The notes under the pieces were generated by a model. That model was not told the DNA's origin. It ran no database searches and worked only from the letters and a program-made list of their open reading frames with translations. A stretch of 64,000 nucleotides of DNA, from positions 109,798,813 through 109,862,812 of the forward strand of contig CM060954.1 in assembly GCA_030765055.1 (NCBI GenBank). The letters run 5' to 3'. Source of the DNA: Mantis religiosa (Eukaryota; Arthropoda; Insecta; Mantodea; Mantidae). Every line of letters starts with the position of its first letter. Position 1 is the first letter of the stretch. This document shows, in pieces, positions 56,676 to 64,000 of this stretch. A program made the position numbers and the translations under genes.

Positions 56676-56733
56676 TGGTAGCAGAACGTGGGTACGATCC
56701 ACGGACCTCTGGGTTATGAGCCCAGCACGCTTG
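56676..56733 (-). pseudogene. Initiator tRNA-Met 3' fragment with CCA
   Basis: The minus strand reads AAGCGTGCTGGGCTCATAAC, CCAGAGGTCCGTGGATCG and TACCCACGTTCTGCTACCA. CTGGG and CCCAG form an anticodon stem with the run of three G-C pairs typical of initiators. The loop CTCATAA carries CAT. CGTGG and CCACG form a full T stem. The CCA end, normally added after transcription, is present in the DNA. The 5' third of the tRNA is absent, so it is not a gene. A retrotransposon primer-binding site would match only about 12-18 bases, far fewer than here. Confidence 0.8.
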
Positions 56734-57181
56734 CACCAAAACAAAGTCCAATTCAACCGGTAAAATGTAAGTAATGTAACGTTCCTCCAGATAGTGAACG
56801 CAGAGGAGATCCAGCTGCAAGTCGCGCTGCGAAAGGTCCCTTACGTTATCCTATTTACGTTTATCTGTAGAGAGGCGAAGCTGATCAGACGTACTTTGGC
56901 TATGAAGCTTCTAGACAGGAAGAAACGAAGGTAACAATGAGAAAGTTCGAAAGTTTGAAAAAAAATGTTTAAAATAACATTCCTCGGGGTGATTTATAGA
57001 GGGTGGAGTAGCAGACGAAGCTCCTGAATGTCACAGATCATTGACTTCAACTGCTCGATGCACATGTACAGTGCTTGCATTTTTTGTGAAAGATCCCCAA
57101 TTAATTGGACACACAATAAATACGGAAAAAGGCTTGAAAACAACAGTACTGGTAATAGTAATTGTGAGGAGAATAATATTA
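56734..57181. other. Unassigned interval
   Basis: No feature recognised. Confidence 0.3.
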
Positions 57182-58471
57182 CGAGGCTGGGTCAAAAAGT
57201 AAGGGCTCCTACTTTAATTTTCCTTAAATAAGTAATTTGTGTAAAAACTTTGAATTTGGTGCAATTCCACAAACCTTCTTCTCCAATCCCCTACAGTAAT
57301 AACTTCCTAAGTCAACAGGTGGCAGCACTACATCAACTTGCAAAATGGCTGACATCGACATTCGTATTAGACAGCGTTCTGTGCTTGAATTTTTGACTGC
57401 GGAAGTTGAAAGCCAATCGCATTCACGAAAGGCTAAAAAGTGTGTATGGTGATGCAACGGTGGATGTGAGCACTGTTAGACAATGGGTTCGTCCCTGTAA
57501 CGAAGCTGAAGGGCAAACATAATTGGCAGATGAAAAGCGAAGCGGCAGGCCGGAGACTGCAGTGACCCCATGCAACATTCAGCGAGTCGATGACATCACT
57601 CGTGGTGATCGCCGGGCAACAACAGTTGAATTGTGTCGTATTACCTCCCTCAGTAAAGGCAGTGTGATAACGATTATTCAACAACTGGGTCACTCAAAAG
57701 TTGTTCACATTGGGTACCAAGAATATTAACCGCCTAAAACAAAGAAACAAGGAAAACAATAGCCTCCGAAAGCTTGCAGCACTTCAATTGGAGGGAGAGG
57801 AGTTTCTGGAAAAAATTATTACTGGAGACGAAATGTGGGTTCGTTTTTTGAACCTGATGGAATGGCATCACACAACGTCACCGAAGGAAAAAAAATTCAA
57901 AACTCAGCGATCGGCAGGGAAAGTTATGGCGAAAGTGTTTAGGGATGCAGAGGGTATGATTCATTTTTGGGAGCAGTGATGCACAATAAACTCTGCCCAA
58001 TACGTCAGAACTCTCAAAAATCTGAAAGCACGTCTTCGCCGAGTTCGCCCGATAAAAACTATGGCGGATGTTCTTGTTTTGCATGACAATGCCAGCCATA
58101 CACATCCGTTACAACACTGCAGAAATTGAGAAATTGGGATGGTAAGCCTTACCTCAGCCCACCCCCCATACAACCCTGATCTGGCAACATCAGACTTCCA
58201 TCTGTTCGGACCACTACAGGAAGCTCATTGTGGGATTCATTTTGAAGATGAGGAGGCTGTGGCTTAGGAAGCAAGACCGTGTGTTTTACCACACTGGAAT
58301 GCAAGCCCTAGTTAAAATATAGACCAAAACTGTGGAAAAGGATGGAGATTATATTGAATAGTGACAAATTAATCGACAATGTTGTAGTTTTCAAGCTATG
58401 TCAATTGGATTCAAATATCTTGGCAATTCAAAGGGAAAAAAATAGGTGGCATTACTTTTGACCAACCTTCG
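57182..58471 (+). mobile_element. Mariner transposon, full length, inactive
   Basis: TA at 57,180-57,181 and 58,472-58,473. The left end CGAGGCTGGGTCAAAAAGTA and the right end, reverse-complemented as CGAAGGTTGGTCAAAAGTAA, are terminal repeats. The 1,290 bp match the expected size of an intact mariner. Only point lesions and small indels disable it, making it the most complete transposon in the window. Confidence 0.93.
57345..58361 (+). pseudogene. Mariner transposase, full length with frameshifts
   Basis: ATG at 57,345 gives MADIDIRIRQRSVLEFLTAE, then in shifted frames IHERLKSVYGDATVDVSTVR with QWV (helix-turn-helix), ADEKRSGRPETA (linker) and GSVITIIQQLG. All three catalytic Asp are present: IITGDEMWVRF, LVLHDNASHTH and YNPDLATSDFHLF. 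About 35 residues separate the last two, in line with a D,D34D mariner. The stop at 58,359 follows GDYIE. The length of about 339 codons is close to the family norm. Frameshifts lie near 57,410, 57,695 and 57,870, with stops near 57,980, 58,125 and 58,265. Confidence 0.9.
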
Positions 58472-58473
58472 TA

Positions 58474-60239
58474 CAACTAAGGCCACATTCTCGTTTAAGG
58501 AGTATAGTGAAATTATTACATTTTTGTGAAATTAAAATTCCTTGTAGGCGGCTCCATACATGAGCAATTGGTGACCTTAACCTGAAAAATCACCAATTCA
58601 TTTATTACGCTTGAAGATGCTGAAAATACTAAAGGACTGCTCAATCTATGTAGCAGACTATGAGACATCTGTAAGCATTTATTGTATAAGTTACTTTAAT
58701 GACATGTATATAGTCATTATACTAATATTTATGAGGAAATCGCATTTATTTTTAAAAATTCGCAAGATAAATATCACAAAAACGCACCCAAGCACAACCG
58801 TGTGTAAAATGCGAGAAATTAAGAAAAGCGTAAAAAATTCATCGAAACTTTACTAGGTGTAGGATGTAAAAGAAAATAAGTTAACATACTCCCTTTAAGA
58901 TGGAAGTTTTGTTTATTCTCAAGTATTCTCTTCAGCAAACACATTCAGATTACTTCCACTGAATAGCAAGAAGACATTTATTTCTTGAAGAGGTTTCGCC
59001 ATTTTGGAGCTGCGCAAATAAAGTGAGTTGAACATAAATTTCCTTACATTTTTCGGAAGGTGTCGGTGAGCCAAAGTTTCTTTGTGGAGGCGCCTAGCAT
59101 CCCGACGGTTGCCAATTGCAGAGCTGTTGCCGTGATTAATGTTCTCCTTTTCTTGAAATGAATAACCCTTCATATTCACGATAAAAACGGAGAAAGTTTG
59201 GATTTCTCTTCGAAACCGACACGTTCACTGTGTTTGTACAGTCGTCGGTACAGCAATATTGCTGTTGAGAATATTGCTGCTGGCGCTATTACTTCACTCA
59301 GGCTCTATTATCAAATTATGTAATATTTGCACCCCACTTAACCAAGAGAATATTGATATTACTGCTCGTAACATTATACCCTTTTGCCTATCTAACAATT
59401 CTAAAATATGAAAGGCTAGACTCAGACTGAAAATGTTATGCCATAGCCGGGATTTGAAACACGAATCTTCCGTCTCCGTCCGACTTCTTATCCATTGATC
59501 TACTATGGCCAACGACCCAATACGACATGACAATCAATTTAGATTATTTCTTAAATAGGTACGTGGAATACATATACAATTCAAACGTACATTTTCTATA
59601 CTGATATATCACTAAAAATTACAAAGCGAACCAAAGCACCTGTAAGGTTGTATATTTTTGAAAACTAAGAATTAAAATTTGAAAAAAAATCTATGACTCA
59701 GAAAATTATGGAACGTTCATTATATTTTGAATTGGGCATAATGAAAGGTGAATTCAGTGGAGCATTCCTTTAACATTTCAAATGATTGTGAGAAGTCAAT
59801 TTTCATTAATTTCACTACTTCAAGCGTATAAACCAAACAATGCAATTCACGAAATGATTTTAGCAATGGTATTAGTAAGCGTAATATAATATAAAAATCA
59901 TATTTAACCTAAAGTTTGTAAATCAATCTCAATTGACATTGTACTGACAATCGAATATTTTGTTTTCCACATTTTTGTAGCTAGAGAAATAACACCTTAT
60001 GTCTGAAAATACTGATCGCTTGAAAAATAGAGAAATGTTTTGACATACTAATGGCCATTTTTATAATTTACCAGGTATTACTTGGTCTAACATTTACCCA
60101 TGATACATGAAGTAGTTTCTGTTTCAAATTAAAACTCTTAGTCAAGAATTTTTTATGTTAAGATAATTCGAAAAAGTAAAGAGATTCCCAGCAATATGTG
60201 GGAAAATCCAAAGAATTTTTAAGAACAGAGTGAGAAGGG
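58474..60239. other. Unassigned interval apart from one SINE B fragment
   Basis: No gene recognised. The only assigned feature is the SINE B head at 59,440-59,510. Confidence 0.35.
59416..59515 (-). mobile_element. Solo SINE B fragment
   Basis: The minus strand from 59,510 to 59,440 reads GGCCATAGTAGATCAATGGA ... TTCAAATCCCGGCTATGGC, a head of family B with altered anticodon arm, followed by the tail ATAACATTTTCAGTC. It shows that the family also exists as single copies. Confidence 0.8.
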
Positions 60240-60606
60240 ATACACAAATGAAATATATAAGGTAATGGCTATTCCAACTTTACTATATGAATCGAAACCT
60301 AGGTGCCAACACAAAAGGATTTAAATAAAATACAGACTGCAGAAATTAAATTTTAAGAAGTGTTTATATGTTGTACAATATTGGACAAAATAAGAAATGG
60401 GGATATTAGAAAGGAATTAGAAATCGAACCAATCCATGACAAAATATCAGAACGAAGGCAACAAGGCAGGAACATATATTAAGAGTGGAGGATGGAAGAT
60501 ATCCAAATGTAGTATAAAACTATAATCCAAAAGGAAGAAGAGATAGAGGACGACCCAGGAAACGCTGAAGGGATGGGCAATATGGCCAAACCATGGAGTG
60601 AGAGAG
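60240..60606 (+). mobile_element. LINE 3' end feeding the GAA tract
   Basis: Forward frames give MAIPTLLYE, then IRNGDIRKELEIEPIHDK with ISERRQ, and EEIEDDPGNAEG. These correspond to the tail of the LINE at 2.8-3.8 kb (FYNTMAVPKLLYG; NELQVEAI; GRPRKRW in another frame). Stops and frameshifts are frequent. Only about 370 bp remain. Confidence 0.75.
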
Positions 60607-61254
60607 AAGAAGAAGAAGAAGAAGAAGAAGAAGAAGAAGAAGAAGAAGAAGAAGAAGAAGAAGAAGAAGAAGAAGAAGAAGAAGAAGAAGAAGAAGAAGA
60701 AAGAAGAAGAAGAAGAAGAAGAAGAAGAAGAAGAAGAAGAAGAAGAAGAAGAAGAGAAGAAGAAGAAGAAGAAGAAGAAGAAGAAGAAGAAGAAAAGAAG
60801 AAGAAGAAGAAGAAGAAGAAGAAGAAGAAGAAGAAGAAGAAGAAGAAGAAGAAGAAGAAGAAGAAGAAGAAGAGAAGAAGAAGAAGAAGAAGAAGAAGAA
60901 GAAGAAGAAAGAAGGAAGAAGAAGAAGAAGAAGAAGAAGAAGAAGAAGAAGAAGAAGAAGAAGAAGAAGAAGAAGAAGAAGAAGAAGAAGAAGAAGAAGA
61001 AGAAAGAAGAAGAAGAAGAAGAAGAAGAAGAAGAAGAATAAGAGAGAAGAAGAAGAAGAAGAAGAAGAAGAAGAAGAAGAAGAAGAAGAAGAAGAAGAAG
61101 AAGAAGAAGAAGAAGAAGAAGAAGAAGAAGAAGAAGAGAGATGAAGAAGAAGAAGAAGAAGAAGAAGAAGAAAAGAAGAAGAAGAAGAAGAAGAAGAAGA
61201 GAGAAGAAGAAGAAGAAGAAGAAGAAGAAGAAGAAGAAGAAGAAGAAGAAAGAA

Positions 61255-61313
<59 letters not shown>

Positions 61314-61360
61314 AGAAGAAGAAGAAGAAGAAGAAAGAAGAAGAAGAAGAAGAAGAAGAT
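60604..61360 (+). repeat. Expanded (GAA)n tract, about 750 bp
   Basis: Nearly pure GAA/AAG triplets on this strand, broken about every 30-120 bp by single-base gains or losses (for example AAAGAAG, AGAGAAG, GGAAG) that shift the register. The long open frames over it (60,573-61,379 and others) encode only Glu, Lys or Arg runs and are not genes. The all-purine strand could form triplex DNA. Confidence 0.95.
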
Positions 61361-63379
61361 AAATCGAAACTTATTTTAAAACAGTTTTATTCATTTACTT
61401 TTTACCTTCATTTACTGCACTATTATTCAGAGATTTTGGTGTTTTCCTTTTCTGGTTTTACACATATATACAAAATACACAAAAACACCGATGCCCGATG
61501 AGGGACTCGAACCCACGATCTTCTGCGCGGCAGAACACCAAAGGCGTGCACATGAGATTGACAAAATACATGAACCGCTCTGCTTTCATCGCATAATGTG
61601 AGCTCACAGTATCAAAAATGTTCAAGTGAAAACTGAAGGAGGCAGGCTTTTAGAAAATACGCTGTATTGCACTTGCTTATTGATCCTGCAATTAATAAAA
61701 AAAACTAAGTATAATTAACACTGTATTTCATGTTGAAGTTATGATATTTCTATTATGAATGTTACAGATATACAAGGTTTGTCAAGCAGTAGCCTAAAAT
61801 GGAAATGTGATTTCAAAATAGATCCATATACATTATGATTTACTATTCGTCAATTAATTACATACATAAATTATTTCCCTAGTTTAATGAAATTTAAAAA
61901 AGTGCACCATAAAAATTCCCGACATGATTTTTGCAAAAGTTCTAAGAGTAAACACTAAGGAAGACTTCCAGTGGTGCGTCGCATTTATATTGGATTGCTT
62001 TCACTTGCCTCTCACACTGAACTACTGACCTTGACAGTGCTACATATGCCACAGTTAACCTGAATTCGTTGCTTGGATGTGATAAATGCTCAAATATCAG
62101 AGTTGGTTATGTGGAAGGATTAGTAAGCTTCAACTTTGTGATAGGTTTCTAATAAAACGGTTATATTAAAGACAAAAATCCTTTTATCCTCGATGATTTT
62201 GATGTAAGTAGCTTTAAAGTGTTTATTTTTTAGTTTATGTAAATGGATTAATACCCTTAGGTGAAGCACGGTTATAATAACCTAGAACTAACAAAGACAA
62301 CAAAAAAATGGATGTTAAGCACAACTTGAGTTCAAAAGATACTTCAATTTAACATCAGAGTTCAGCAAAACGCTTTATAATGCAAAGAAGGGAAACAGAG
62401 TAGAAGGAAAGCTCATCCCTTCTGAAAGCTGATCTATTATTTTATTGACTGTCAATTTAACGACTGTGTGCCCCAATAGGATATTTGGCGCAAATTACAT
62501 GGAAAATAATGAGATATTTCAAGTGTCATAAAAAGAAGGAAAATAATGATGGAGTAAAAGAGATGGAGAAAGGAGACCGGGTTATAAATCTAGCTCTGCC
62601 CACGCCACATTCCCCAGAACCTGGAGCAAAAGAAATTGTTTCCGGTCAGATCCTTGTTTTCTCTTTGCAATAACCGATCTGAATTCCGTGCTGGATATGA
62701 ATGATTCAATTTGTCATCATAGACACATTAAAGCCACATATTACACATACCTATTCAGACAATAGGTTTCCTAATAGCGAAGATGGAGCCAAGCGCTTAC
62801 AGATGAAACATAAACAGGAACAACCTAGATGATATAAGGGCTCCCTTCTAAATTGGAGACCCCGAATTCAAACACTTATTGTGACTGTTTCCTGGAACAA
62901 AATTTTCTAGAAATTTTTATTTTTCTCAGAATACAAACGTATGGAAATTCCTGCTGTTTGGAACCTTGGACTTATTTAGTCATTAATATCATGCATTTTA
63001 TTACGTTTATCATCTTGTAACAGACCCACGTCTCTCCCCGGTTAACTCTAAAAATGCAGAGCAAAATAAGAAGGATGTAATTAATTCAAAGAAATAACCA
63101 TTTCCCACGTTTTACATTCATGAATAGGCGCCTTTAAAATGCTTAACAGAATGTTTGTTCTGAAGTGTTCATACCACCAAGCATTCTATATGGATGGAGG
63201 TATTGCATTTGTCGGATAAAGTAAAGCAGATGACAAATTCAATTCACTGTGAGGATTTTGTATTATGAGAAGGATCGTAGTTATTTTCTTAGAGGTCTTT
63301 CAATTAGAAAATGGTTCTTTCAGGCATATACCGCCAAAAAATGTAATAGAAGCCATAAAAAGAAACATAAAGTAACATA
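61361..63379. other. Unassigned interval with a tRNA-like string
   Basis: No gene recognised. On the minus strand 61,490-61,556 reads CGCAGAAGATCGTGGGTTCG then AGTCCCTCATCGGGCAT, a B-box-like tRNA segment and possible old SINE head. Confidence 0.35.
61490..61556 (-). mobile_element. tRNA-like SINE head, weak
   Basis: The B box GTGGGTTCGAGTCCCT is good, the A box is not evident. No second copy in the window. Confidence 0.4.
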
Positions 63380-64000
63380 CGAGGGAGGCCCAAATGAAAC
63401 CGGACTCGTAGGACGCTGCCCCTCGTAGACGTAGTGCAGAGTTCCCACGCTAGATGGTTTTAGCAGAGACCTTCCTGAAACAGCTGTGCAGACGGTGTCA
63501 GTGTAGAGCTGAACGTGCAAGTGTGGTATTGTGTTTTTCTGTCTGTTGGTGGGTTACCTCTGCGAAGTCCTTATGGCAACTTCAAAAGAACAAAGAGTGT
63601 GAGTGAAATTTTTTCCTGCTTCAAAAACTGCAACGGAGACACATCAAATGCTTCAGGAAGCTTTCCAGGTGGACGCTATGAGCCACACATAGGTTTTCGT
63701 GTGGTTTGAGTCCTTTAAACGTGGTGAGATGTGTTTTGCAGCCCAAGCTCGTTCTGGATGCCCTTCAACATCGCGAAATGAGAACATTGAAATGGTCCGC
63801 CAAAAGATCAACGAGGATCGTCGCTAAACGATCGATCAATTTTCAGCAGCGATAGGAATCAGTTGGAGCTCGTGCCAGCGGATTTTGAGGGAGGATTTGC
63901 ACAAGAGATGTGTCGCTACTAAATTTGTTCCCCAACTTCTCTCAAAGGAGCAAAAAAACCAATCGCAAGAATGTGCGTCAGGACTTGAAAACAGAGATTG
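63380..64000 (+). mobile_element. Mariner transposon, cut by window edge
   Basis: Begins after TA (63,378-63,379) with CGAGGGAGGCCCAAATGAAA, a mariner-type terminal repeat unlike those of the other copies. The transposase start lies about 190 bp inside. The remaining half, including the catalytic part, is outside the window. Confidence 0.82.
63573..64000 (+). pseudogene. Mariner transposase N-terminal part
   Basis: ATG at 63,573 gives MATSKEQRV, then in shifted frames VKFFPASKTATETHQMLQEA, FVWFESFKRGEM, ARSGCPSTSRNENIEMVRQK, INEDRR, TIDQFSAAIGISWSSCQRIL and REDLHKRCVATKFVPQLLS. These are the two helix-turn-helix motifs and linker of a mariner transposase, up to the point before the catalytic domain. 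Two stops and about three frameshifts are present, so it is not functional here. Confidence 0.85.

Noticed and set aside
56676..56733. LTR retrotransposon primer-binding site for initiator tRNA-Met
   Set aside because: Complementarity runs for 58 bp through the T and anticodon arms, much longer than a primer site, and no LTR pair or gag/pol was found nearby. Left open as a source of the fragment.
60573..61379. Open frames of 268, 147 and 73 codons made of Glu, Lys and Arg
   Set aside because: They are translations of the GAA microsatellite in its three registers, not proteins.

Overview
This is repeat-dense, AT-rich eukaryotic DNA, most likely from an insect with a large genome. The evidence is several tRNA-derived SINE families, mariner and other TA-inserting DNA transposons, a PIF/Harbinger remnant, and decayed non-LTR retrotransposons of types common in insects. 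The species cannot be named from the sequence. No host protein-coding exon, rRNA or intact tRNA gene was recognised. Every open frame with a recognisable protein is a transposase or reverse-transcriptase remnant.

Layout. 0-8 kb: a 38-bp minisatellite, a broken LINE ending in a GAA microsatellite, and SINEs. 8-16 kb: a mariner remnant, a 1.2-kb TA-flanked transposon, three LINE fragments and a second mariner. 16.3-18.6 kb: arrays of a tRNA-like SINE, called family B here. 19.4-22 kb: a tandem segmental duplication with a DNA transposon at its junction, a SINE in one copy, and another transposon after it. 23.6-28.1 kb: two LINE 3' portions and a tRNA-Glu-like SINE. 28-33.4 kb: AT-rich DNA with almost nothing recognisable. 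33.4-35.6 kb: a transposon with an internally deleted transposase and a nested SINE. 36-41 kb: SINE cluster and simple repeats. 41.7-48.1 kb: long-inverted-repeat transposons, one with a nested LINE end, and a PIF/Harbinger derivative. 48.7-53 kb: two more family B arrays. 53-59 kb: mariners, a SINE and an initiator tRNA-Met fragment. 60.2-61.4 kb: a LINE end feeding about 750 bp of GAA repeat. 63.4 kb to the end: a mariner cut by the window edge.

Most notable observation. Two separate arrays of family B (16,349-17,770 and 48,769-50,070) are each bounded by an exact target-site duplication of 13 and 14 bp. In the family's own orientation each has the same plan: one inverted copy followed by three direct copies. 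Each array therefore appears to have inserted as one multimer. A plausible explanation is reverse transcription of a multi-unit RNA with 5' inversion or snap-back synthesis. In the 48-kb array the monomers are joined through A-rich linkers of variable length.

The elements do not form a working pathway. Nesting gives relative ages: SINE A is younger than the 33.4-kb transposon and the 19.4-kb duplication, and the 42-kb LINE end is younger than its host transposon. Coordinates of decayed elements are approximate. Family assignments rest on motifs read by eye, not on database searches.
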